Source: Streptacidiphilus sp. ASG 303 (GTDB lineage Bacteria; Actinomycetota; Actinomycetes; Streptomycetales; Streptomycetaceae). From it: a stretch of 64,000 bases of DNA. The stretch's first letter is position 1. The number at the start of each line of letters is the position of its first letter. Positions 17,706-25,782 of the stretch are shown piece after piece. The stretch spans positions 176,142-240,141 of the forward strand of contig NZ_JAJLRA010000001.1 in the NCBI RefSeq assembly GCF_020991365.1. The letters run 5' to 3'. Both the position numbers and the translations under genes were made by a program. The notes below the pieces were generated by a model. The model made no database searches. It saw nothing but the letters and a program-made list of their open reading frames with translations, and was not told where the DNA came from.

Positions 17706-17988
17706 CGGCATATCGCGCCTCCCGTCCCGGGCCGGGTGTCCGGGGCGCCGGCCGAGACGGGTCCGCGGCACGCCCGCCGCCGGGCGGGCGGGTCCGGCGG
17801 GTCCGGCCGGGCGGGCGGGTCCGCCCCGGGAGCACCCCCGCGGAGCCGCCGGGGCGCGGCCTCCGCACGTCCGCCGCCCCCGCGGGAAGCGCACGGCCGC
17901 GCACATGCGCCCGCCGCCGCAGGGTAGGTGCGGCGGGCCGGACCGTTCCGGCGATATGACGAACCGTCACCGGACCGAGGAGAGCGCG

Positions 17989-18177
17989 ATGCCCCTGACC
18001 TTCCGCAAGTCCTTCACGATCCTGCCCGGCGTACGGCTCAACGTGAACCGCAAGTCGCTCTCGCTGACCCTGGGCCGCAACGGCGCCCACCGCACCTGGT
18101 CGACCACCGGGCGCACGACGACCTCCGCCGACCTGCCCGGCCCCTTCGGCTACCGCCGGACCACCCGCCGCGGCTGA
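17989..18177 (+). CDS. DUF4236 small protein
   Basis: A 62-residue basic protein of the DUF4236 family: [29 protein letters not shown], then a Ser/Thr turn region ([20 protein letters not shown]). The family is common in bacteria and of unknown function. I chose the ATG at 17989 because GAGGAGAG precedes it and the conserved domain starts there. A very strong terminator follows. Confidence 0.8.
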   Translation: MPLTFRKSFTILPGVRLNVNRKSLSLTLGRNGAHRTWSTTGRTTTSADLPGPFGYRRTTRRG

Positions 18178-18189
18178 CCGGCCCACGCC

Positions 18190-18240
18190 GCGCCCCGGCC
18201 GTGGCGGACCCCGGTCCGGGTTCCGCCACGGCCGGGGCGC
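18190..18240. terminator. Terminator after the DUF4236 gene
   Basis: Arms of about 22 bases (starting GCGCCCCGGCCGTGG, ending at 18240) pair with a single G-T wobble around a short loop. It begins 13 bases after the stop codon. Confidence 0.85.
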
Positions 18241-18422
18241 ATCACGGTGCGGCGGGGACGGGCACCCTGCCGGGACGCGTCGCGCCCGGCGCGGACCGGG
18301 GCGCACGCGGGGGCGGCGCCGGCGCCGGCCGGGTCCGGCAGGGCCTCCGCGCCCCGGGAATGGATCTCCGGCAGGGCGGGTTGGCCGAGGGAGGACAACG
18401 ACGTCACGAGAGGACACGGCAC

Positions 18423-19301
18423 GTGAGCAACGACACGACCGGCACCGCGCGTCCGGCCGCCGCGAGCGGCTCCTTCCGGATCGGTGGCGACCTGCCGGTC
18501 ACCCGTCTCGGCTACGGCGCCATGCAGCTCACCGGCCAGGGCGTGTGGGGCGAGCCCCGCGACCGCGCCGAGGCCGTCCGGGTGCTGCGCCGCGCCGTGG
18601 AGCTCGGCGTGGACTTCATCGACACCGCCGACTCCTACGGCCCGTTCGTCAGCGAGCAGATCATCCGCGAGGCCCTCCACCCGTACGCGGACGGTCTGGT
18701 GATCGCCACCAAGGGCGGCTTCACCCGCTCCGGTCCGGGCGTCTGGGAGCCGGTGGGCCGGCCCGAGTACCTGCGCCAGCAGGTCGAGCTGAGCCTGCGC
18801 CACCTGGGCCTGGAGCGCATCGACCTCTACCAGCTCCACCGCATCGACCCGCAGGTCCCGCTCGCCGACCAGCTCGGCGCCCTGGCCGAGCTGCGGGAGG
18901 CCGGCAAGATCCGCCACATCGGCCTGTCCGAGGTGACGGTGGCCCAGATCGAGGAGGCCCGCACGGTCACGGAGATCGCCTCCGTGCAGAACCTGTACAA
19001 CCTCGTCGAGCGCAAGTCCGAGGACGTGCTGGAGTACGCCGAGCGTGAGGGCCTGGCCTTCATCCCGTGGTTCCCCATCGCCACCGGCGAGCTGGCCCGG
19101 CCCGGCGGCCCGCTCGACGCGGCGGCCCGGGAGCACGGCGCGACCCCGGCCCAGCTCGCCCTGGCGTGGCTGCTGCGCCGCTCCCCCGCGGTGCTGCCGA
19201 TCCCGGGCACCTCCTCCGTGGCGCACGTGGAGGAGAACATCGCGGCGGCCGGCATCGAGCTGACGGACGCGGAGTACGAGGCCCTCACCGACGCGGTCTG
19301 A
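18423..19301 (+). CDS. Aldo/keto reductase
   Basis: A 292-residue NADPH-dependent oxidoreductase of the AKR superfamily with a TIM barrel. The catalytic tetrad is visible: Asp and Tyr in [10 protein letters not shown], Lys in VIATKGGF and His in YQLHRID. The cofactor-binding C-terminal motif [17 protein letters not shown] is present. It resembles the oxidoreductase/pyridoxal reductase-like group, but the substrate is open. The GTG at 18423 follows GAGAGGA. It is a single gene, closed by the terminator at 19321-19361. Confidence 0.9.
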   Translation: MSNDTTGTARPAAASGSFRIGGDLPVTRLGYGAMQLTGQGVWGEPRDRAEAVRVLRRAVELGVDFIDTADSYGPFVSEQIIREALHPYADGLVIATKGGFTRSGPGVWEPVGRPEYLRQQVELSLRHLGLERIDLYQLHRIDPQVPLADQLGALAELREAGKIRHIGLSEVTVAQIEEARTVTEIASVQNLYNLVERKSEDVLEYAEREGLAFIPWFPIATGELARPGGPLDAAAREHGATPAQLALAWLLRRSPAVLPIPGTSSVAHVEENIAAAGIELTDAEYEALTDAV

Positions 19302-19320
19302 CGGGCCGGTCCGGGGGTGT

Positions 19321-19361
19321 CCGCAGGCGGGGCCCGCGCACGGCGCGGGCCCCGCCTGCGG
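19321..19361. terminator. Terminator between convergent genes
   Basis: Perfect 19-base arms (19321-19339 and 19343-19361) with a 3-base loop, between the aldo/keto reductase and the convergent response regulator. Confidence 0.9.
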
Positions 19362-19394
19362 CGTGCCGCGTGCCGCGTGCGCGGTCCCGCGGCG

Positions 19395-19844
19395 TCAGTC
19401 CCGGGGGAGCTTGGCGGCGACGTCGAGGTAGAAGGCGTCGATGCTGCGGACCGCGCGGGTGAAGTCGTCGAGGTTGACCGGCTTGGTGACGTAGGCGTTG
19501 GCGCGCTCCCGGTAGGCGCCGGAGACGTCGTCGGGCGCGGCGGAGGTGGTGAGCACGACCACCGGGATGGCCCGCAGGCCGTCGTCGTCCTTCAGCACCG
19601 ACAGGAACTCGCGGCCGTTCATGCGGGGCATGTTGAGGTCCAGCACGATGAGGTCGGGCCGGGGCCTGGCCGGGTCGCGCAGGTATTCGAGCGCCTCGAC
19701 GCCGTCCTGGACCTGGGCGAGGCTGCGGGCCGCCCCCCGGTCCAGGAGGGCGTCCTCGATGAGCAGCGCGTCGGCGGGGTCGTCCTCGACGAGCAGGACG
19801 TCGTAGGGCAGGACGTCGCGGAAGGAGGTGAGGGCGGCCGTCAT
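19395..19844 (-). CDS. Single-domain response regulator (Rcp-like)
   Basis: A 149-residue receiver with no output domain. The acidic pocket is in LLVEDDPADA, the phospho-acceptor Asp in LIVLDLNMP, Thr in VVLTTSA and Lys in YVTKPVN. Such proteins, as with cyanobacterial Rcp1, shuttle phosphate rather than bind DNA. Its ATG overlaps the stop of the HTH gene by four bases. The divergent histidine kinase gene is its likely partner. Confidence 0.9.
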   Translation of the reverse strand: MTAALTSFRDVLPYDVLLVEDDPADALLIEDALLDRGAARSLAQVQDGVEALEYLRDPARPRPDLIVLDLNMPRMNGREFLSVLKDDDGLRAIPVVVLTTSAAPDDVSGAYRERANAYVTKPVNLDDFTRAVRSIDAFYLDVAAKLPRD

Positions 19845-20227
19845 CGTGGGCTCCGGGAGGTGCGTGGGGCGGGGCGGTGGGGCGGTGCGGCGACGAGGCC
19901 GGGCCAGCGGCGCCGGGCCCCCTGCCGGCTGATGTCGCAGGCCTGTCCGAGCTGGGGGTAGCCGGCGCCGGCCTCGGCGGCCTCGCGGGCCGCCCGGTCG
20001 ACGAGGCGGTCGGCCGCCCGCTGGAGGTGGACCAGCAGGTGGAGGCGGGCCAGGGCCTCGGCCGGTCCGGTGTCGCCGGTGCACACCTGCCCGTCCCCGC
20101 CGCCCGGCACACCGACCGGGTGGAAGGCCCGGCGGGCCAGACGCTGGAGCAGGTCGTCGAGCGCGCCCTCCAGGAGGGCGGCGATCTCCTCCTCGGTGAG
20201 GCGCAGGGGGAAGGGGGTGCCGGGCAT
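19841..20227 (-). CDS. Small HTH-like DNA-binding protein
   Basis: A 128-residue protein, first in an operon with the response regulator. An acidic N-terminal helix (LRLTEEEIAALLEGALDDLL) precedes a middle helical region, and a helix-turn-helix-like segment lies near the C-terminus (YPQLGQACDISRQGARRRWPG), a pattern common in small streptomycete regulators. I start at the ATG at 20227 because a promoter with its -10 six bases away would give a leaderless message. A perfect palindrome overlaps that promoter, so autoregulation is likely but not shown. Confidence 0.7.
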   Translation of the reverse strand: MPGTPFPLRLTEEEIAALLEGALDDLLQRLARRAFHPVGVPGGGDGQVCTGDTGPAEALARLHLLVHLQRAADRLVDRAAREAAEAGAGYPQLGQACDISRQGARRRWPGLVAAPPHRPAPRTSRSPR

Positions 20228-20233
20228 GGGGAC

Positions 20234-20276
20234 AGAGTAGACAGACCGCCCCCGGCCCGACAACAGGTGTTGTCGG
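20234..20276 (-). promoter_or_regulatory. Leaderless promoter overlapped by a perfect palindrome
   Basis: The minus-strand -35 TTGTCG (20258-20263) and -10 TACTCT (20234-20239), 18 bases apart, drive the HTH/response-regulator operon. The -35 lies inside a 20-base palindrome (20257-20276) with arms CCGACAACA and TGTTGTCGG around GG. It sits in the intergenic region with the divergent kinase gene, so one bound protein could control both sides. Confidence 0.6.
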
Positions 20277-20379
20277 CTGCCTGTACTGTGTCCCTGCCCC
20301 GGCGAGGACGGCGGGGGTGCGTCGTCCGTGCGCAGGCCCAGGCCCGTCGGCGGCGGGACGGCGGCGCGGGAGGTGGCGG

Positions 20380-21972
20380 GTGGCGGTCGAGACCGCGGGG
20401 GCGCGGTCCGGTGCGGAGGAGGCGGCGCCCGGCGGCGGCGCGGGCCGCCTGCCCGCGTGGACCACCCGGCAGTGGCTGCGGGCCGGCGTGGCCGCGGCGC
20501 TGGCGGTGCTGGCCCTGCTCGGGACGCTCGGCGCGTGGACGCTGGCGCGCATGACCACGGCCATCGGGCAGCTGGCGGACACCGGGTCCCCCGCGCTGGT
20601 CGCCTCGGTGCGCCTGGAGACGGCGCTGGTCGACCAGGAGACCGGCATCCGGGGCTACGGGCTGTCCGGGCGGCGGGAGTTCCTCCAGCCGTACACCCGG
20701 GGCCTGGCCGAGGAGGAGGCGGCCGCCGCGCGCCTGCGCTCCCTGGCGGGCGGGGACGCCCGGGCCCGCGCGGACCTGGACGCGGTGCTGTCCCGGGCCG
20801 GGCGGTGGCAGGAGGGGTTCGCCCGGCCGGTCGCCTCCGCCCCCGCCGGCGCGCCGGTGGCCCTGGCCTCCGAGCGCGCGGAGGCCGGCCGGGCCGCGTT
20901 CGACGCCGTGCGCCGGGCCTCCGCCGACCTGCAGCGGCACCTCCGGGACGAGCAGGCCCGGGCGAGGGCGGACCTGGACCACGCCCTGGCCGTGCGCGAC
21001 TGGACCTTCTCCGCGATAGCGGCGGTCGTCCTCCTGCTGGCGGTCCTGGCGTTCGAGGGGCTGCGCCGGGGGGTCACCGGCCCGCTGGAGCGCGTGTCGG
21101 CGGACGCCCGGCAGGTGGCGGAGGGCCGCTTCGACCGGCCCATCACCCCCACCGGCCCCGCCGACCTGCGGCTGCTCGCGGCGGACGTGGAGGCGATGCG
21201 GCGCCGCCTGGCCGACGAGCTCTCCTCCGCCGAGGAGGCGGGGCGCGCCCTGGACGCGCAGGCCGCCGAGCTGCGGAGGTCCAACACCGAACTGGAGCAG
21301 TTCGCCTACGTGGCCTCCCACGACCTGCAGGAGCCGCTGCGGAAGGTCGCCAGCTTCTGCCAGCTCCTGCAGCGCCGCTACGGCGGGCGGCTGGACGAGC
21401 GCGCGGACCAGTACATCGGCTTCGCCGTCGACGGCGCCAACCGCATGCAGACCCTGATCAGCGAGCTGCTGGCCTTCTCCCGGGTGGGCCGCGTCCACCA
21501 GGAGCGCGCCGCCGTCGACCTCGGCGCCGTCCTCGCGGCGGCGCTCGACGACCTGGGCGTGGCCCTGGAGGAGTCGGGCGCCGAGGTCGGGGCGGAGGCG
21601 CTGCCCGTGGTCACCGGGGACGCGACCCAGCTGGGCATGCTCTGGCAGAACCTGCTGTCGAACGCCGTCAAGTTCCGCAGCCCGGAGCGGCCGCCGCGCA
21701 TCCGCGTCGGCGTGGAGCGGGACGGCGGGATGTGGCGCTTCTCGGTCACCGACAACGGCATCGGGATCGAGCCCGAGTACGCCGAGAAGGTCTTCGTCAT
21801 CTTCCAGCGCCTGCACACCAGGGACGCGTATCCCGGCACCGGCATCGGCCTCGCGCTGTGCCGGAAGGTCGTCGAGTTCCACGGCGGCACCATCGGCGTC
21901 GACACCGCCCACGCCCCGGGCACCCGCGTCGTCTTCACCCTGCCCGCGGACGGCCCGCCGGACCCGGGGTGA
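20380..21972 (+). CDS. Sensor histidine kinase (CHASE3-HAMP-HisKA-HATPase)
   Basis: A 530-residue membrane kinase. One helix at about 30-50 and another at about 210-230 flank an extracellular CHASE3-like region (VRLETALVDQETGIRGYGLSG). HAMP follows (about 232-285), then a HisKA domain with His in YVASHDLQEPLRKV, and HATPase with N box NLLSNAVKF, G1 DNGIGI and G2 GTGIGLAL. The HDLQEPLR box is typical of phytochrome-like kinases that work with Rcp-type single-domain regulators, and one lies divergently next door. The GTG at 20380 follows GGGAGG; the frame is open a little further upstream. The stimulus is unknown. Confidence 0.9.
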   Translation: MAVETAGARSGAEEAAPGGGAGRLPAWTTRQWLRAGVAAALAVLALLGTLGAWTLARMTTAIGQLADTGSPALVASVRLETALVDQETGIRGYGLSGRREFLQPYTRGLAEEEAAAARLRSLAGGDARARADLDAVLSRAGRWQEGFARPVASAPAGAPVALASERAEAGRAAFDAVRRASADLQRHLRDEQARARADLDHALAVRDWTFSAIAAVVLLLAVLAFEGLRRGVTGPLERVSADARQVAEGRFDRPITPTGPADLRLLAADVEAMRRRLADELSSAEEAGRALDAQAAELRRSNTELEQFAYVASHDLQEPLRKVASFCQLLQRRYGGRLDERADQYIGFAVDGANRMQTLISELLAFSRVGRVHQERAAVDLGAVLAAALDDLGVALEESGAEVGAEALPVVTGDATQLGMLWQNLLSNAVKFRSPERPPRIRVGVERDGGMWRFSVTDNGIGIEPEYAEKVFVIFQRLHTRDAYPGTGIGLALCRKVVEFHGGTIGVDTAHAPGTRVVFTLPADGPPDPG

Positions 21973-22147
21973 CCGGCCGCCCGCGGTCCCCGGCGGGCGC
22001 CGGGGCGCCGGGGCGCCTCCGGCGTGCCGCGGCACCGGCGCGGGCGTAACGTCCGGGTATGGGCGATGCACGGCGCGCGCGGGTACGGGGCTCCCCCGTG
22101 CCCGGGTGCCCACGCGCACGGGCCACGGCGGGCCGGGGGTGGGGGCG

Positions 22148-24271
22148 GTGACCGGGGCGGCCGGCCCGGACGGCGAGGAGTCCTGGCCGCTGGACGCGGC
22201 GCTGCTCGGGGCGCTCCGCGAGACGGGCGCCGCCGCCGCCTGGCTCTACCTGCTCTCGGCCGACCGGCGGGTGCTGGTGCTGGCGGTGCTGTGCGGCCTG
22301 CCGCCGGAGTTCATCGCCCCCTGGACGAGGATCGGGACGACCGCGCCGCTGCCCGTGGCCGAGGCGGTCCGCGACCAGCGCCTGGTGTGGGTGGGCGGCC
22401 AGGAGGACCTGGTCCGCTGCTACCCGCGCACCGCCCTCGTCCTGCCGTACGCGTTCTCGCTGGCCGCCGCCCCCGTCACCGGCGCGCGGCGGTGGGGGGC
22501 GGTGCTCCTCGTGTGGCCCGGCGAGCGTCCGGCGGCGGAGAGCGACCGCGAGCGCTCGGCCGTCGGCCGCACCTGCGCGCGGCTGGCGGCGCTGCTGGAC
22601 GAGCGGGCCGCGGCGGACGCCCCCCTGGAGCCCCCCGCCGAGCCGCGCGTGCTGCCGGCGGCGGCCGGACGGGGCGTGCGGCAGCCGCGGGAGACGGCGG
22701 CCGCGTTCGCCGAACGCCTGCCCGGGGGCTCCTGCGCCCTGGACCTCGAGGGCCGGATCACCTTCGTCACCCTCGGCGCCGCCCGCCTGCTCGGCCGTCC
22801 CGCCGAGGACCTGCTGGGGGAGCTGCCCTGGCGGGCGCTGCCCTGGCTGGACGACCCGCTGTACGAGGACCGCTACCGCTCCGCGGTCATCAGCCGCCGG
22901 CCCGCCTCCTTCACGGCCTGCCGGCCCCCGGACCGCTGGCTGCGCTTCCGGCTGTACCCCGACGCCGGCGGCATCAGCGTGCGCGTCACCTCCGCCGGTA
23001 CCGGCCCCCGGCCCGCGGAGCCCGTCCCCGAGCCCGCACCCGGCGGCGGGCACGCCGGGGCGGGCCGGCTGTACCGGCTCATGCACCTGGCGGCCGCACT
23101 GACAGAGGCCACCGGGGTCGAGGACGTGGTGGACCTGGTCGCCGACCAGATCATGCCCGCCTTCGGCGCGCAGTCGCTGACCATGGCCACCGTCGAGGGG
23201 GACCGGCTGCGGACCGTGGGAAGGCGCGGCTACCCGGCCGGGACGGCCGACCACCTCGGCGGGCTGTCCCTGCGGGACACCTCCGACCCGGCGGTGCGCT
23301 CCCTGCGCAGCGGGACGCCCGTCTTCTTCGCCTCGCCCGAGGAGCTGGAGCGCGTCCACCCCGCGGTGCGCCGGGGCAGCGACAGGCAGGCGTGGGCGTT
23401 CCTGCCGCTGGTCGCCTCCGGCCGCCCGGTCGGCTGCTGCGTCCTCGCCTACGACCGCCCCCGGCCCTTCGGCGTCGACGAGCGCGCCGTGCTCGCCTCC
23501 CTCGCCGGCCTCCTCGGACAGGCCCTGGAGCGAGCCCGCCTGTACGACGCCAAGAACCGGCTCGCCTGCGGCCTGCAGCGGGGGCTGCTGCCCCGCGCCC
23601 TGCCCTCCCTGCCCGGACTGGAGGTGGCGGCGCGCTACCTGCCCGCCACCCGCGGCATGGACATCGGCGGCGACTTCTACGACCTGATCCGGCTCGACGC
23701 CACGACCGCGGCCGCCGTCATCGGCGACGTCCAGGGGCACAACGTGGCCGCCGCCGCCCTCATGGGCCAGGTCCGCACCGCGGTCCACGCGTACGCGATG
23801 GCCGGCGCGCCGCCGGACGAGGTCCTCGCCCGCACCAACCGGCTGCTGACCGACCTCGACCAGGGCCTGTTCACCAGCTGCCTCTACGCCCGGATCGACC
23901 TCGCCCGCCACCGCGCCTGCCTGGCGAACGCGGGCCACCCGCCGCCGCTGCTGTGCGGTGCGGGCGGGCCGGCCGGCCCGATCGACGTCCCGCCCGGGCT
24001 GCTGCTGGGCATCGACCCCGGCGCGGACTACCCCCTCACCGAGGTGCCGATGCCGCCCGGCAGCCTGCTGGCGCTGTACACCGACGGCCTGGTCGAGGAG
24101 CCGGGCACCGACCTCGACCGGGCGACGGCGGACCTCGCCCTGCACCTGGACACGGTGTGCGGCCGGGACCTGGAGGCGCTGGCCGACGACCTGCTCGACC
24201 ACGCCCTCCCGGGCGGGCGGCGCACGGACGACACCGCCCTCCTGCTGCTGCGGGCCGCGGGCCGGGAGTGA
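22148..24271 (+). CDS. SpoIIE-type PP2C phosphatase with GAF and PAS domains
   Basis: About 707 residues in order: an N-terminal GAF-like region (about 10-150), a PAS-like domain (ALDLEGRITFVTLGAARLLGR, about 185-290), a second GAF domain (about 320-465) and a C-terminal SpoIIE phosphatase domain (about 480-705). The metal-binding motifs are seen in DIGGDFYDL, GDVQGHN and RTDDTALLLL. Such proteins dephosphorylate anti-anti-sigma factors or respond to signals through GAF/PAS. The start is uncertain: GTG at 22148 has a GGTGGGGG-type site, with GTG at 22139 or 22106 also possible. It lies 175 bases after the kinase gene on the same strand. The stop lies in a 63-bp duplication. Confidence 0.88.
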   Translation: MTGAAGPDGEESWPLDAALLGALRETGAAAAWLYLLSADRRVLVLAVLCGLPPEFIAPWTRIGTTAPLPVAEAVRDQRLVWVGGQEDLVRCYPRTALVLPYAFSLAAAPVTGARRWGAVLLVWPGERPAAESDRERSAVGRTCARLAALLDERAAADAPLEPPAEPRVLPAAAGRGVRQPRETAAAFAERLPGGSCALDLEGRITFVTLGAARLLGRPAEDLLGELPWRALPWLDDPLYEDRYRSAVISRRPASFTACRPPDRWLRFRLYPDAGGISVRVTSAGTGPRPAEPVPEPAPGGGHAGAGRLYRLMHLAAALTEATGVEDVVDLVADQIMPAFGAQSLTMATVEGDRLRTVGRRGYPAGTADHLGGLSLRDTSDPAVRSLRSGTPVFFASPEELERVHPAVRRGSDRQAWAFLPLVASGRPVGCCVLAYDRPRPFGVDERAVLASLAGLLGQALERARLYDAKNRLACGLQRGLLPRALPSLPGLEVAARYLPATRGMDIGGDFYDLIRLDATTAAAVIGDVQGHNVAAAALMGQVRTAVHAYAMAGAPPDEVLARTNRLLTDLDQGLFTSCLYARIDLARHRACLANAGHPPPLLCGAGGPAGPIDVPPGLLLGIDPGADYPLTEVPMPPGSLLALYTDGLVEEPGTDLDRATADLALHLDTVCGRDLEALADDLLDHALPGGRRTDDTALLLLRAAGRE

Positions 24272-24386
24272 CCCCGGCCCGGGCCCCGGGCCAGGCGCCG
24301 GCCCCGGGCGCGTCGGGGGCCGGGCCGGGAGTGACCCCGGCCCGGGCCCCGGGCCAGGCGCCGGCCCCGGGCGCGTCGGGGGCCGG
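24261..24386. repeat. 63-bp tandem duplication over the SpoIIE stop codon
   Basis: Two head-to-tail copies (24261-24323 and 24324-24386) differ at most at the outer end. The first contains the TGA of the phosphatase gene, the second an identical TGA in the same frame. The event duplicated the gene's extreme 3' end. Confidence 0.9.
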
Positions 24387-24466
24387 GGCGGGAGGCGGCG
24401 GCCCCGCGGGTGCGGACGACGCGCCCGACCCGGCGGTCGGCGGGCCCGCCGTGCGCGGGGCGCGGG

Positions 24467-25609
24467 TCAGGCGGCCGACCCCGGCGGGTCCTGCGGATCG
24501 CGGCGGCCGGGGCGGCCGGAGGAGCCGGCGCTCCCGGGGGCGTCGGGCGCGTCGGGGCTCCCGGGGCCGCCGGGCTCGTCGGGCGGCACGGACCGGTCGT
24601 GCGGGTGGGGCCGGTCGTGCGGGCCGCCCTCGGGCGGGCGCTGGCGGAAGTCCACCTCGACGTCCTCGAAGCCCTTGTGCGTCTCGGTGGCCGCGTAGGA
24701 CGCGTACGCCCGCCGGTCCCCCCAGGTCAGGTGGACACGGTCGGTGAAGGGCGTGAGGAGGTTGCGGGGCCACAGGTGCCGGATGCGCACCACGCCCGCC
24801 TCCGCGCACAGCACGAAGACCAGGGCGGCCAGGTACAGCCAGGCGATCAGGCCGAGCACGATGCCGAAGAGGCCGTAGGTGGCGCTCGTGCCCTGGAGGA
24901 CGTGGCCGACGTAGTAGGTGCCGACGGTCTGCAGGGCCTGCCAGGCGAGTGCGGCGGCCACCGCCTCCCGCTTCAGCCGGCGCAGCGGGACGTACCGGGC
25001 CGTGAGGGACTTGAGGACCAGCAGCACCAGCAGGGTGTTGAGGGCGACGGAGCAGGCGGTCGCGAGCACGCGCAGGCCCGTCCCCGCCGCGGCGCCGTAG
25101 GCGTGGGCGCTGGTGGTGAAGGAGGCCAGGAGGGTGGTCAGCACCAGGCCCGCGCCGAGGATGAGCAGCAGCAGGAGGCTGCGCAGCCGGGAGGTGAGCG
25201 GGTTGGGCCGGGCGTACCGGGGGACCGCCCAGATCCGGTTGAGGGCGTTCTGCACCGCCTGGGCGACGCCGAGGCTGCCGTAGAGGCTGCCCGCCAGGCC
25301 GATGACCAGCGCCGGGACGCTGCCGTGCAGGGAGTGGATGTTGCTGCCGAGCTGGTCCCCGATCACGGGGAACTGGCTGAGCGCGGAGTGCAGCACCCGC
25401 TCCTGGAGGGCGGGGTCGTCACGGAGCACGAAGCCCAGGACGCTCACCAGCAGGAGCAGCAGCGGGAACAGCGACAGCAGCCCGTAGTAGGCGATGAGGG
25501 CGGCGAGGTAGGTGCCCTGGTCGTCGGCGAACTTGTACACCACCGCGAGCGGCACGGCCGCCCAGGCGTGCCGCCGCTGGAAGCGGTCGAGCCGGGCCGC
25601 CGCGCGCAT
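24467..25609 (-). CDS. YihY/virulence factor BrkB family membrane protein
   Basis: A 380-residue protein with six to seven membrane helices between about residues 20 and 290 and a long polar, Pro/Asp/Gly-rich C-terminal tail. Family hallmarks are LAALIAYYGLLSLFPLLLL, GSLYGSLGVAQAVQNALNRIW, YVPLRRLKREAVAAALAWQ and YGLFGIVLGLIAWLYLAALVFVLCAE. The function is unsettled; older annotation as RNase BN is wrong. The ATG at 25609 follows GAGGAGGA. It is convergent with the phosphatase gene. Confidence 0.88.
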   Translation of the reverse strand: MRAAARLDRFQRRHAWAAVPLAVVYKFADDQGTYLAALIAYYGLLSLFPLLLLLVSVLGFVLRDDPALQERVLHSALSQFPVIGDQLGSNIHSLHGSVPALVIGLAGSLYGSLGVAQAVQNALNRIWAVPRYARPNPLTSRLRSLLLLLILGAGLVLTTLLASFTTSAHAYGAAAGTGLRVLATACSVALNTLLVLLVLKSLTARYVPLRRLKREAVAAALAWQALQTVGTYYVGHVLQGTSATYGLFGIVLGLIAWLYLAALVFVLCAEAGVVRIRHLWPRNLLTPFTDRVHLTWGDRRAYASYAATETHKGFEDVEVDFRQRPPEGGPHDRPHPHDRSVPPDEPGGPGSPDAPDAPGSAGSSGRPGRRDPQDPPGSAA

Positions 25610-25651
25610 CCGTCCTCCTCGCCGTCCGGACACCGTCCCCGTACGCCCTCT

Positions 25652-25693
25652 CCTGCCCCCGCCGCCCCCGGTCATGGGGGCGGCGGGGGCAGG
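25652..25693. terminator. Terminator after the GH64 gene
   Basis: Perfect 18-base arms (25652-25669, 25676-25693) around a 6-base loop, downstream of GH64 and upstream of the BrkB gene. It closes the glucan-utilisation genes on this side. Confidence 0.9.
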
Positions 25694-25782
25694 TCCGGCG
25701 CACGGGCTGCCGGCGGTGTCCGCGGGGACGGCCCGGCGGGCGGCGCGCCGCCGGGCCGCGGTGCGGGCGCCGGGCCGCGGGC

